This document shows positions 16,360 through 25,343 of a stretch of 64,000 bases of DNA, in pieces. Both the position numbers and the translations under genes were made by a program. A model generated the notes under the pieces. The model had not been told where the DNA came from. It ran no database searches and worked only from the letters and a program-made list of their open reading frames with translations. Within the stretch, counting starts at the first letter, position 1. Each line of letters starts with the position of its first letter. Source of the stretch: Zhengella sp020637775 (lineage in GTDB: Bacteria > Pseudomonadota > Alphaproteobacteria > Rhizobiales > Rhizobiaceae); NCBI RefSeq assembly GCF_041397485.1, contig NZ_JAWKWO010000001.1:744001-808000 (forward strand), in the 5' to 3' direction.

Positions 16360-16419
16360 CCGGCGTCACCCGAAACATTCGGCGACGGCCTCCCGTTATC
16401 CTGAAAACAGGAGGTCCAC

Positions 16420-16782
16420 ATGCTGACAATCGAACGGGAAGACGGCGTCATGTTCCTGGACGCCTCGGGCCACATTTCAGCGGCTGACATCGAAGCTTTC
16501 GAACCGGTTTTCGAGCAATTCGCCGACATGCAGGGCAAGGTGCCCATGGTCATCGACGCCACCGACCTTGAGGGCTACGAACCGGCTGCCCTCTGGCACG
16601 ACATGAAATTCGACACGACGCACCGCGATCAGATCGGCCCGGCGGCCATCATCAGCGGTGGCGGCTGGAAGGCGTGGGCGACGAAACTCTCAAAGGCTTT
16701 TTTCAAGGAACCGATGCGCCATTTCGACGCCGGCGAGCGCGAAGAAGCCAAGAAATGGGTGCTTTCACAGGCGCGGCAATGA
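16420..16782 (+). CDS. SpoIIAA-like (STAS-fold) protein
   Basis: A 120-residue cytosolic protein of the SpoIIAA-like family, related in fold to STAS domains. It begins MLTIEREDGVMFLDASGHISAADIEAFEPVFEQF and has the family segment PMVIDATDLEGYEPAALWHDMKFD, then HRDQIGPAAIISGGGWKAWATKLSKAFFKEPMRHFDAGEREEAKKW near the end, typical of this group. These proteins are thought to bind lipophilic ligands or membranes; no role is established. It has an ideal Shine-Dalgarno (AGGAGGT) and follows the crotonase by 60 bp; it might be a separate unit. It converges on the hlyD-like gene with only 4 bp between stops. Confidence 0.85.
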   Translation: MLTIEREDGVMFLDASGHISAADIEAFEPVFEQFADMQGKVPMVIDATDLEGYEPAALWHDMKFDTTHRDQIGPAAIISGGGWKAWATKLSKAFFKEPMRHFDAGEREEAKKWVLSQARQ

Positions 16783-16786
16783 TGCC

Positions 16787-17983
16787 TCACCGCCGCTCCA
16801 CCAGCACGCCATCGGCCACCTGGTCGCCGGGATAGACGATGACTGTGTCGCCCGCCTCCAATCCGGAACGCACCTGTGCCTTCTCGTCGTTCATGTGACC
16901 GAGTTCGACGCGGCGCACCTGCGCCCGCCCGTCCTCCACAACGAAGACGGTCCAGTCACCGCCGGTGCGGAACAGGGCGGCAATGGGCACGGCCAGCACA
17001 TCCGGCTCGCTCCAGGTCTCCAGCGCCACGCGCACACGGAAACCATGGCCGAGCGCCGGCTCCGGGCGTTCGAGGTCGAGCACCGCATTGACGCGCTTTT
17101 CCTCGATCCCGAGCGCGGAGACCTTGGTGAAACCGGCCGGATCGACGCGGCGCAGCGTGGCCGGCACCGGATCGCCGCCCCAGCCGCGAATGGTGGCGCG
17201 GGCGCCGGGCTTCAGGCGTGTTGCATCCGATGACAGAAGCTCGGCAACCACTTCAAGCCTCGACGGATCGCCGACGGTCGCCAGTTCCATGCCTGCCTGC
17301 ACGACCTGTTCGCTCTTCACCGCCAGCGACAGGATGACGCCATCGGCCGGCGAACGGAGGCGGTAGCAGCAATCCTCTTCCGGCTCCTTCAGCACCGCGT
17401 CGCCGGGCTGGATGAGGGCTGCGCGAGCGCTGGCCAGTTCGCTCTTGCGCAGCGCCACCTGCGCCTGTGCGCTCTGCACGGCCGCCTGTTTCACATCCAC
17501 GTCAATGCGCGCGCTTTCCAGCCGGCTTTCGGAGATCGTGCCCTGGTCGGCCAGTCGCATGGCGCGGTCCTGCTCCGATGTCGCCAGATCGAGCGCGGCG
17601 CGGGCGCTTTCGGCCTGCGCCTCGGCCACCGCGACAGCGGCGCGGGCGGCTTCCACCCGGGCACGGGCCTCGGCACGGGTGCGCTCGTCGATGATCGGCG
17701 GGGTCACGGGGTTGATGGTGGCGACAACCGTTTCCCCGGCCTTGACCGGGTCGCCCACTTCCAGCAGCGAGCGGCCGACATTGCCCGCGACGGGCGCCGA
17801 AATGCGGTAAATCTCGCGCACCCGGGTTTCGCCATCCTCCTCGATGGTCACCGTCATCGGCCCCCGCGTTACCGAGACCATGTCCGCGGCAACGGGGCGC
17901 GGCTTGAAGGCCCACCAGAACCCCGCGCCCACGACAACGAGGACGGCCAGAATGATGGCGTTGCGCAGCCAGTGACCATGCAT
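16787..17983 (-). CDS. HlyD/MacA-like periplasmic adaptor subunit
   Basis: A 398-residue membrane-fusion protein. An N-terminal membrane anchor (about residues 8-26, NAIILAVLVVVGAGFWWAF) precedes a split biotinyl-lipoyl domain and a long alpha-helical hairpin rich in Ala, Glu and Arg (about 100-200, ARARVEAARAAVAVAEAQAESARAAL). Lipoyl half-motifs are APVAGNVGRSLLEVGDPVKAGETV and RSPADGVILSLAVKSEQVVQAG. It would link the inner-membrane permease encoded 5 bp upstream to an outer-membrane channel. No TolC homologue lies nearby. It is the last gene of an ATPase-permease-adaptor operon. Confidence 0.92.
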   Translation of the reverse strand: MHGHWLRNAIILAVLVVVGAGFWWAFKPRPVAADMVSVTRGPMTVTIEEDGETRVREIYRISAPVAGNVGRSLLEVGDPVKAGETVVATINPVTPPIIDERTRAEARARVEAARAAVAVAEAQAESARAALDLATSEQDRAMRLADQGTISESRLESARIDVDVKQAAVQSAQAQVALRKSELASARAALIQPGDAVLKEPEEDCCYRLRSPADGVILSLAVKSEQVVQAGMELATVGDPSRLEVVAELLSSDATRLKPGARATIRGWGGDPVPATLRRVDPAGFTKVSALGIEEKRVNAVLDLERPEPALGHGFRVRVALETWSEPDVLAVPIAALFRTGGDWTVFVVEDGRAQVRRVELGHMNDEKAQVRSGLEAGDTVIVYPGDQVADGVLVERR

Positions 17984-17988
17984 GAGGA

Positions 17989-20361
17989 CTACTCCCGGGT
18001 TTTCAGGACGCGGATCATGTCCAGCCGGTTGACACGGCGGCGCACGATCAGGGCCGATGCGCCAGCGGCCGCAAGAACCACCAGGCTGGCAAAGGCATAG
18101 GTTGACGGATGAATGACGAAGGGAATTCGGAACAGATCGCTGGCGAAGCCCTCGATGACAGACAGCGAGAAGCCGTAGCCGATGGCCCAGCCAAGCGGCT
18201 GGGCGGCCAGTGCCACGATGGCCATCTCGGTGAGCAGAACGCGGCTGACCTCGGCCCGGGTGAAGCCCAGCACGCGCAGGCTGGCCAATTCGCGGCCACG
18301 CTCGGAGAGCTGGATGCGCGCGGAATTGTAAACGACGCCAAAAGCGACAATGACCGCGATGGCCACGTAGACCGTCATCATGGTGAGGATGTTGTCGCCG
18401 ATGGTTTCGCGGAACTTCTCGCGCGAGACATTCTGCAGCGCGATGGATCCCAGTGCCGGCAGCGCCTTTATCTTTCCATAGAGTTCATCGAGCCGTGCGG
18501 CATCGGCTTCCACCCAGGCGCCGGAGACACGCGGGCCGGGACCGGCCAGACGGTCCAGCGCATCGAGGTGCATGTGGGCGCCAAGGCCGACATAGCTTTC
18601 AACAATGGCAGTGACGGGCACTTCGGCCACCCGCCTGCCCTGGCCGATCAGTTCGACGGAGACCCGTGTGCCGGGCGGGGCTTGAAGCTGGCGGGCCAGC
18701 CGGTCTGTCAACAGGAGGCCACGGTCCGGCATGCCCACCGGGTTGCCATCCAGATCGAGCACTTGCGACAGGCGCGTTCCGGGCGCGATGCCGGTGATGG
18801 CCACGCGCTTCTGCGTGCCCGCATTGCGGATGATGACCGGCACGGTGCGAAAAGTCTCGGCGCGCAAGACACCCGGCAGGCGGGCGACATCGTGGATGAT
18901 TTCCGGCGCCTGCTCCTGCCCGAAGGACAGGCGGGCATCAGCGCGCTCGGCGCGGAAAAAGACCGTGTCGATCATCACCTCGATGGAATCGTTGGAAAAC
19001 AGGGCCGTCACCAGAAGCGCGACGGAAAAGGACAGGCCAAGCGTCGTCAGCGCCGTGCGCAACGGGCGATGCAGCATCTGGCGCATCGCCATGGTGGTCA
19101 GGCGCGACATCAGTGCCGGCACGCCCTTGCGGCCTGACAGGACGGAGCGGTAGCGGGCGGGCGCAGGCGGGCGCATGGCAACCGCCGGCGGCAGGCTGAC
19201 CGCTGTCCAGATCGCCCTGGCGGCGCCGGCCAGCGCGGCAGCGACGGAGACAAGGGCCGCAAGAAGATAGAGATCGACGCTCTGGCGGAAGATCAGGAAG
19301 GGAAAGGAAAAGAAATCGGCGTAGAGCCGCGTCAGCGCCTGGCCCAGCCAGTTGCCGGCAATGCCGCCGATGGCCAATCCGACGAGGGCGATGGCGATGA
19401 CCAGCTTGGCATAGTGCCAGGCGATGGCCGCGGACGAATAGCCGCAGGCCTTGAGAAGGCCGATCTGCTCACGTTCGAGCGCCACGAGGCGCGACAGGAT
19501 CATGTTGACCAGAAAGGCGGAGACGAACAGGAAAACCGGCGGTATGACCCGCGCCATGGCATTCAGTTGCGTCAGTTCGCTGGACAGGAAGGCGTTGGAG
19601 GTCTGTTCCTCGCGGTCATAGGCGCCGCGTCCGCCATAGGGTTCGAGAAGACGGTCGACAGCCTCGATCACGCGCGGCCCGGATGCGCCGCGCAGCAGGA
19701 TCAGCGAGAGGTCGTTGAAGGCGCCAGCCATGTCGAACAGGCCTTCCATGGCGCGGCGCGGCATCCAGAAGACAGCGAAGCGGCGGTCGTCGGGCACCAT
19801 GTCACCAGGGCCTATCGCATAGACATATTCCGGCGACAGGACGATGGCCGTGATGGCAAGATCGAGCTTGTGGCCGCCGAGAACGGCAGAGAAGCTGTCA
19901 CCGGGCGCAAAGCCATGGGCCCTGGCAAAGCGCTCGTCGACGGCCACCTCGCGCGTGGAGCCGGCGCGCGGCAGGCGGCCCTCGCGCAGGTAGAGCGCGT
20001 TGACCGGCGGCTCGCCCGATGCGGGCAGCGAGATGGCCAGGCCCGTGGCCGGCACCGACATGCCGGGAATGTCGAGCACGGCCGGCTTTACGATGCGCAT
20101 TCCCGCCGCGGCAACGCCATCGATGCGCGCGATCTCGCGGCCGAGCGTCACCGGCGCCCGGCTGGCCGTCGCGAAGACATGGCCAAAGCGGTAGCGGTCA
20201 TAGTAGGCCTGGCGCGTTTCCTCCAGCGAGCGCCAGGCGCCGACGGCCAGAACGATGGTCATGACGCCGCAGGCCATGACCAGCGCAATGGCCAGGCCTT
20301 GCGCCCACAGGCGGGCCAGATCGCGCAGCACCTTGCGGTCGAGCATGGCGAGCCTCACCAT
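17989..20361 (-). CDS. MacB/FtsX-type ABC transporter permease (790 aa)
   Basis: Large inner-membrane permease with a duplicated FtsX architecture: an N-terminal membrane helix (LAIALVMACGVMTIVLAVGAW), a periplasmic MacB-like domain, a group of membrane helices around residues 270-390, a second single helix near 440 (RTALTTLGLSFSVALLVTALF), a second periplasmic domain, and three C-terminal helices. This matches the lipoprotein- or macrolide-exporter class of type VII ABC systems. The ATPase is a separate polypeptide whose gene overlaps this start by 7 bp. The cargo is unknown; with an HlyD partner, export across the envelope is more likely than Lol-type lipoprotein sorting. Confidence 0.92.
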   Translation of the reverse strand: MVRLAMLDRKVLRDLARLWAQGLAIALVMACGVMTIVLAVGAWRSLEETRQAYYDRYRFGHVFATASRAPVTLGREIARIDGVAAAGMRIVKPAVLDIPGMSVPATGLAISLPASGEPPVNALYLREGRLPRAGSTREVAVDERFARAHGFAPGDSFSAVLGGHKLDLAITAIVLSPEYVYAIGPGDMVPDDRRFAVFWMPRRAMEGLFDMAGAFNDLSLILLRGASGPRVIEAVDRLLEPYGGRGAYDREEQTSNAFLSSELTQLNAMARVIPPVFLFVSAFLVNMILSRLVALEREQIGLLKACGYSSAAIAWHYAKLVIAIALVGLAIGGIAGNWLGQALTRLYADFFSFPFLIFRQSVDLYLLAALVSVAAALAGAARAIWTAVSLPPAVAMRPPAPARYRSVLSGRKGVPALMSRLTTMAMRQMLHRPLRTALTTLGLSFSVALLVTALFSNDSIEVMIDTVFFRAERADARLSFGQEQAPEIIHDVARLPGVLRAETFRTVPVIIRNAGTQKRVAITGIAPGTRLSQVLDLDGNPVGMPDRGLLLTDRLARQLQAPPGTRVSVELIGQGRRVAEVPVTAIVESYVGLGAHMHLDALDRLAGPGPRVSGAWVEADAARLDELYGKIKALPALGSIALQNVSREKFRETIGDNILTMMTVYVAIAVIVAFGVVYNSARIQLSERGRELASLRVLGFTRAEVSRVLLTEMAIVALAAQPLGWAIGYGFSLSVIEGFASDLFRIPFVIHPSTYAFASLVVLAAAGASALIVRRRVNRLDMIRVLKTRE

Positions 20362-21062
20362 TCCACCTCCGAAGCCGCCAGCCGCGTCTCGTTTTCATGT
20401 TCGGACACGATGCGCCCGTCATGGAAGTTGAAAACGCGGTGCGCCATGGCCTGTATGGCCGCGTTGTGGGTGATGATCGCGGTTGTCGTGCCCAGTTCGG
20501 CATTGATGCGCTGGAGCGCGTCCAGCACCTTGACGCCGGTTGCGGAGTCGAGCGCGCCAGTGGGCTCGTCGCACAGCAGGACGTCCGGCCGCTTGGCGAT
20601 GGCGCGGGCGATGGCGACGCGCTGCTGTTCGCCGCCGGACAATTCAGCGGGGAAATGGCGCTGGCGCTCGTGCAGGCCGACCATTTCCAGCGCCTCGGAC
20701 GGCGCCATGGGATCGGGCGCGATTTCAGTGACCAGGGCGACGTTTTCCCAGGCCGAGAGACTGGGGATCAGGTTGTAGAACTGGAAAACGAAACCGACAT
20801 GGTCGCGCCGGTACCGGGTCAATTCCCGTTCGCTGCAACGGGTCAGGTCGAGATCGCGGAACAGGACCTTGCCCGATGTCGCCGTGTCAAGCCCGCCCAG
20901 GATATTGAGAAGCGTCGACTTGCCCGACCCCGACGGCCCGAGCAGGACCGCCATCTCGCCTTGACATAGGGTCAGGTCCACGCCCCGCAGGGCATGCACC
21001 GTCACGCTTTCAGTCCGGTAGACCTTGGTCACATCGTCGGCAATGAAGACCGGATCGGCCAT
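20355..21062 (-). CDS. ABC transporter ATP-binding protein, LolD/MacB type
   Basis: A 235-residue nucleotide-binding subunit powering the permease encoded next. It has Walker A LLGPSGSGKSTLLN (near residue 40), Q-loop FVFQFYNLIPSLSAWENV, signature LSGGEQQRVAIARAI, Walker B VLLCDEPTGALDS and the H-loop IITHN. The sequence around the Q-loop is that of the LolD/MacB/FtsE class. It starts the three-gene exporter operon and lies 78 bp downstream of the TPR gene on the same strand. The 7-bp overlap with the permease start suggests coupled translation. Confidence 0.95.
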   Translation of the reverse strand: MADPVFIADDVTKVYRTESVTVHALRGVDLTLCQGEMAVLLGPSGSGKSTLLNILGGLDTATSGKVLFRDLDLTRCSERELTRYRRDHVGFVFQFYNLIPSLSAWENVALVTEIAPDPMAPSEALEMVGLHERQRHFPAELSGGEQQRVAIARAIAKRPDVLLCDEPTGALDSATGVKVLDALQRINAELGTTTAIITHNAAIQAMAHRVFNFHDGRIVSEHENETRLAASEVEW

Positions 21063-21140
21063 GTTCTGTCCCCGCTCAGCCGGTCCGAAACAAAGCAGGC
21101 CCTTGCCGTTGACGCCCTGATAAGGATCAAGCGGACAGGA

Positions 21141-22916
21141 TCAGCCCTTTTCGCCGCCGGTATCCGCCATGTCCGGCTCGGCCACCTCGCCGGCCTTTTC
21201 ATCCGGCAATCCGGACCGCAGCTTGGCCTGCACCTTTGGTTTCAAATCCTCGTCGGGATCAAGGGCGAGCGCATGCGACCACTGGAAGGTTGCCTCCAGC
21301 CGGCGGCCGACCTGCCAGTAGGCGTCGCCCAGATGATCGTTGATCGTGGGATCTTCCGGGCGCAGGCGAACGGCCTTTTCCAGTTCCTCCACCGCTTCGT
21401 CATAACGGCCGAGCCTGTAATAGGCCCAGCCCAGCGAGTCGACGATATAGCCGTCCTGCGGGCGCAGATCGACGGCCTTGCGGATCATCTCCAGCCCTTC
21501 CTCCAGGTTCATGTTCATGTCGACCCAGGAATATCCGAGGTAATTGAGCACTTGCGGCTGGTCGGGGAAAAGCTCCAGTGCCTTGCGGAAATTCGGTTCG
21601 GCCTTGTCCCATTGCCTGGTGCGCTCGTAGGCGATGCCGCGGCGATAGAACAACGTCCAGTCTTCCGGCTTCGGCTCCCCGATCTTGGCCACAGCCTCGT
21701 CATAAAGGGCGGCCGCGGACGCGAAATCCTCTTTCGCGGCATAGACGCCGCCAAGCGACAGCCAGGCGCGCGTGTCGGTTTCATCGCTGGCGATCGCTGC
21801 CTTGAGATGCTCGACGGCCTCGTCGTAGCGGTCCAGGTCGGCAAGGTTCAGCCCGAGCTGCAATTCCGCCAGCCGCCTGAAGGGCGAATTGGCCGGAACC
21901 CTGGAATAGGTGTCGATGGCGATCTGGGATTCGCCCAGTTTCTCGGCCACCGAACCCAGCGTGGCGAGGGCGATGTCATTGTCGGGATCGAGCGCAAGGG
22001 CGTATTGCAGGTAAAGGCGCACGAAGCTTTCGCCGCCGCTGCGGTTGAGCGCGGCAGCCACGTTCAGAAGGATTTCCGCACCGCCTTCCTGGGGCGTGCG
22101 CACCAGCGGCGGAACGGTCTTGCCGGACGCGATGGCCTCTTTCAGCGCGACCGTGGAGGGCCGGCCGGCGGAAACCTCAAGGCCAAGTCCGACAACCTCA
22201 CCGGCCTTCTGCTGGCGCCCGTTGCGCGCCGCCCAAGCGGCATAGGCGTCGACGGCTCGCAACCACGTGTCCGGCGCCGCGCCGGCGGATGCACGGTCGT
22301 CGATCACCTTCTGGTAACGCTCGCCGGCGGAAGGATCGCCGGCCATGTCCGCCACCAGCGCGGCATGGTAATTGCGGAACACCTCGAACCATGGCGGACC
22401 GTCGAGGCGCACGATATGCTCGATGGCGCCCTGCGTGTCGCCGGAGCCGGCCATCGCCCAGCCCGTCAAAATGCCCGTGATCAGGTTGTCCAGATCGGAC
22501 GACAGCGCCAGCTTGAAGTAATTGGTCGCCGACCGGTATTGCTTGGCGCGGATGGAATCCACGCCGAGGGCCAGCCGGGAATAGCGCTCCGCCTCGGCCA
22601 CGGTCTTGAGTTTTTCGGCAACGGGCAGCGCATCGTTGAACCGGCCGGAGGCGATGAGCGCGAGAAGCAGCGATTGCTGCATGGTTTCGTTGGCCGGATC
22701 GAAAGCCAGCGCCCGTTGGTAAAAGGCAATGGCATCGTCGAAATCGTTATCGGCCTCGGCTGTGCGGGCGGCGAGAAACGCGCCGGCGAGCGAGGTGGCG
22801 AAAACGGGCTTTTCCGGTTGCTCGACGGTTTCCTTCGCCAATCCCTGCGTCGCCGCCAGCGAGAGACCCGCAAGGGCCGCCATGACCGGAACCGTTGCTT
22901 TCCAACCCAATCGCAT
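21141..22916 (-). CDS. Exported tetratricopeptide-repeat protein (591 aa)
   Basis: From ATG 22916 (Shine-Dalgarno GGAAGGA) the product begins MRLGWKATVPVMAALAGLSLAATQGLA, a signal peptide. The rest is a helical array with about ten TPR units, clearest near the C-terminus (AWLSLGGVYAAKEDFASAAALYDEAV, VLNYLGYSWVDMNMNLEEGLEMI, DGYIVDSLGWAYYRLGRYDEAVEEL, TINDHLGDAYWQVGRRLEATFQW). Such proteins are common in alphaproteobacteria and serve as periplasmic or outer-membrane scaffolds; a specific partner cannot be named. A longer frame to 22982 exists but lacks a signal. It may be co-transcribed with the downstream ABC genes. Confidence 0.9.
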   Translation of the reverse strand: MRLGWKATVPVMAALAGLSLAATQGLAKETVEQPEKPVFATSLAGAFLAARTAEADNDFDDAIAFYQRALAFDPANETMQQSLLLALIASGRFNDALPVAEKLKTVAEAERYSRLALGVDSIRAKQYRSATNYFKLALSSDLDNLITGILTGWAMAGSGDTQGAIEHIVRLDGPPWFEVFRNYHAALVADMAGDPSAGERYQKVIDDRASAGAAPDTWLRAVDAYAAWAARNGRQQKAGEVVGLGLEVSAGRPSTVALKEAIASGKTVPPLVRTPQEGGAEILLNVAAALNRSGGESFVRLYLQYALALDPDNDIALATLGSVAEKLGESQIAIDTYSRVPANSPFRRLAELQLGLNLADLDRYDEAVEHLKAAIASDETDTRAWLSLGGVYAAKEDFASAAALYDEAVAKIGEPKPEDWTLFYRRGIAYERTRQWDKAEPNFRKALELFPDQPQVLNYLGYSWVDMNMNLEEGLEMIRKAVDLRPQDGYIVDSLGWAYYRLGRYDEAVEELEKAVRLRPEDPTINDHLGDAYWQVGRRLEATFQWSHALALDPDEDLKPKVQAKLRSGLPDEKAGEVAEPDMADTGGEKG

Positions 22917-23069
22917 GTCTTTCCTTCCCGCTTTCAAAGCCCGTGACCACGCCTCTCCGCCGCGCGCCGGTCGGTGACTCAATTCAGCAAAGGATGGCCT
23001 TTTTACGGTCGCAGCGCAATGCGCCCCGGTGCCTGCGATGCCGCAAGGTCCGGCCGATCCGGATGCGCG

Positions 23070-24074
23070 TCAGACGACACGCGAGATACAGAAGTCGATG
23101 ACCTCGACCATGGCATCCTTGTGCATGCCGGCGGGCAGCGGCGCCAGGGCATCGCGGGCGATCTCGCCATAGTGGCGGGCCCGCTGAATGGTGTCGGCGA
23201 TGGCGCTGTGGCGCTGGAGGCATCCCAGCGCGATTTCCAGGTTCTTGTCGTCGCTCTCGCCGCCCTCGATGGCGCGTTTCCAGAAAGCGCGCTCATCCAT
23301 CGTGCCGCGGCGATAGGCGAGGATGACAGGCAAGGTGACCTTGCCTTCGCGGAAATCGTCACCGACATTCTTGCCGAGATCGGCGGCCGAGCCGCCGTAA
23401 TCCAGCGCGTCGTCCACAAGCTGGAAGGCCAGGCCCAGATTGGTGCCGTAGGACCGCAATGCCGCGCGCTCCGCCTTGCCCTTGCCGGCGATGATCGGGC
23501 CGACCTCGGCGGCGGCGGAAAAGAGCGCGGCCGTCTTGGCATTGATGACGCCCAGGTAATCGTCTTCCGTGGTCTCCAGGTCCTTGGCGGCGGACAATTG
23601 CCACACCTCGCCCTCGGCAATGACCGAAGCGGCCGTTGACAGGACGTCCAGCGCGGCAAGCGAACCGACATCGACCATCATGCGGAAGGCCTGGCCAAGC
23701 AGGAAATCGCCGACCAGAACGGACGCCTGATTGCCCCAGATCACACGCGCGGTTTCGGAGCCGCGGCGCAGATCGCTCTCGTCGACCACATCGTCATGCA
23801 GCAGCGTGGCCGTGTGCATGAATTCCACCGCTGTGGCCAGTTTGACGTGCCCCTCGCCCTCGTAGCCGAACGACTCGGCGGCGGCCAGGGTCAGCATCGG
23901 GCGCAGGCGCTTGCCGCCGGCGGCCACGAGATGGCGCGATATTTCCGGGATCAGTTCCACATCCGAGCCGGCCTTGGACAGGATCAGCTCGTTGACCCGG
24001 GCCATGCCCGCGGCCGTCAGATCCATCAACGGCTTGACAGAGGCAGCCGTTCTCTTGCGCTCGTCAATCGACAC
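23070..24074 (-). CDS. Trans-polyprenyl (octa/decaprenyl) diphosphate synthase
   Basis: Elongates farnesyl/geranyl diphosphate with isopentenyl diphosphate to make the ubiquinone side chain. Both aspartate-rich motifs are present: LHDDVVDESD (first, DDxxD) and VDDALDYGG (second), with GGKRLRPML before them and KTAALFSAA between. The start is uncertain. The frame is open to 24515, but family members begin near SIDERKRTAASVKPL. GTG at 24074 has GGAG 5 nt upstream and gives 334 residues; GTG 24077 or TTG 24086 are alternatives. Together with ubiA at 10724-11707 and ispE at 26465-27358 it forms part of isoprenoid quinone supply. Confidence 0.93.
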   Translation of the reverse strand: MSIDERKRTAASVKPLMDLTAAGMARVNELILSKAGSDVELIPEISRHLVAAGGKRLRPMLTLAAAESFGYEGEGHVKLATAVEFMHTATLLHDDVVDESDLRRGSETARVIWGNQASVLVGDFLLGQAFRMMVDVGSLAALDVLSTAASVIAEGEVWQLSAAKDLETTEDDYLGVINAKTAALFSAAAEVGPIIAGKGKAERAALRSYGTNLGLAFQLVDDALDYGGSAADLGKNVGDDFREGKVTLPVILAYRRGTMDERAFWKRAIEGGESDDKNLEIALGCLQRHSAIADTIQRARHYGEIARDALAPLPAGMHKDAMVEVIDFCISRVV

Positions 24075-24269
24075 CACTACTCCCAAGGCCCTACTCCATC
24101 GACGCCAGCAGCGTTTCCACCATACACGGACGTCTTGTCTGATAGTCGCTTGTCGCCCTTGCCGCAAGGCTGGAGCCGTGCCGACTGCCTGCAAATCGGC
24201 GCGGCAAATGGCCCGCAACAAGGCGCCGGCGCCTTTACGCGGCCGCGGCATGCGGCCATAGTCGCGGCC

Positions 24270-24494
24270 ATGAAGGAACTCATTCGCACCAATGACGTCG
24301 TCGTCATCTCGTTCGCCGAATCCCTCATGCGCGATGCCGGCATCGCGCATTTCGTGGCGGACGGAAACATGAGCGTGATGGAAGGATCGCTGGGCGTCCT
24401 GCCCCGGCGGCTGCTCGTGGAAGACGAGCGGATCGAGGAGGCGCGCCGCCTGTTGCAAGACGCCGGGATCGGGACCGAAGCGCGTGACGGCTGA
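24270..24494 (+). CDS. DUF2007 small protein
   Basis: A 74-residue protein starting MKELIRTNDVVVISFAESLMRDAGI with the DUF2007 pattern: a ferredoxin-like fold in which SFAESLMRDAGI and the VLPRRLLVEDERIEEARRLLQDAGI helix are characteristic. PII-like regulatory roles have been suggested for the family; nothing is established. Start chosen because the upstream continuation of the frame is antisense to the polyprenyl synthase gene. It overlaps the methyltransferase gene by 11 bp, a conserved pairing in rhizobial-type genomes as I recall it, so co-translation is likely. Confidence 0.85.
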   Translation: MKELIRTNDVVVISFAESLMRDAGIAHFVADGNMSVMEGSLGVLPRRLLVEDERIEEARRLLQDAGIGTEARDG

Positions 24495-25269
24495 AAGTCT
24501 GGCGACGGATTTCACCCTGGACGCCTTTCATCGCGGCGATTTCTGGCTGAAGCAGCCGGCGCGGCGCGGGCACAGGGCCGGCATGGATGCGATGATGCTG
24601 GCCGCCGCCCTGCCCTCGGGATTTGCCGGGCGGATTGCCGATCTGGGTGCCGGTGCGGGCGCAGCCGGCCTGGCTGCCGTCTCGCGCTGCCGCGAGGCGC
24701 GGACGGTGCTGTTCGAGCGCTCCGCCGAAATGGCCGGTTTCGCTCGGCAGACGCTTGCCCTGGCGCAGAACGCGTGGCTGGCGGACCGTGCCGCCGTGAT
24801 TCAGGCGGATGTGACGCTGCGTGGTCCGGCGCGCGCCAAAGCCGGCCTGGCCGACAACGGCTTCGAGGCAGTGCTGATGAACCCGCCCTTCAATGCCGGA
24901 CACGACCGGCAGACCCCGGACGGGCTGAAGGCGGAGGCGCATGTGATGGCGGACGGCCTGCTGGAAGCCTGGATCCGAACCGCCGCGGCGATCACGCGGA
25001 CACGCGGTCTCATCGCGCTCATCGTCCGGCCCGATGCCATCGGCCCGGCGCTTGACGCGTTGGAGGGGCGTTTCGGCGGGCTGGAGATCAAGCCGATCCA
25101 TCCGCGCGACGACACGGCAGCCATCCGCATCGTCATTCGCGGCGTCCGGGCCTCGCGCAAGCGCCTTGTCTTCGCACCGCCGCTTTTCCTGCACGAGTCC
25201 GGCAGCGACCTGTTTTCAGCCGGGGCGGACGCCATCAACAACGGCAGGGCTTCGCTTTTCGGCGATTGA
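24484..25269 (+). CDS. TrmN6-like tRNA (adenine-N6) methyltransferase
   Basis: A 261-residue SAM-dependent methyltransferase, GTG start overlapping the DUF2007 gene. Motif I is IADLGAGAGAAGLAAVSRC near residue 52, and the catalytic motif IV is MNPPFNAG near 137, the NPPF form used by N6-adenine methyltransferases. The family member TrmN6 (YfiC) methylates A37 of tRNA-Val1; that is the most likely job, though rRNA or protein substrates for related enzymes cannot be excluded. The C-terminal part shows LIVRPDAIGPALDALEGRFGG and KRLVFAPPLFLHE, typical of the YfiC group. Confidence 0.85.
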   Translation: MTAESLATDFTLDAFHRGDFWLKQPARRGHRAGMDAMMLAAALPSGFAGRIADLGAGAGAAGLAAVSRCREARTVLFERSAEMAGFARQTLALAQNAWLADRAAVIQADVTLRGPARAKAGLADNGFEAVLMNPPFNAGHDRQTPDGLKAEAHVMADGLLEAWIRTAAAITRTRGLIALIVRPDAIGPALDALEGRFGGLEIKPIHPRDDTAAIRIVIRGVRASRKRLVFAPPLFLHESGSDLFSAGADAINNGRASLFGD

Positions 25270-25343
25270 GCAGCCCCGGCCCATTGTGCAGCCCCTGTTC
25301 CTTCTTACATTTCAGTCGAGACACGATACGACCGGAGAGACCC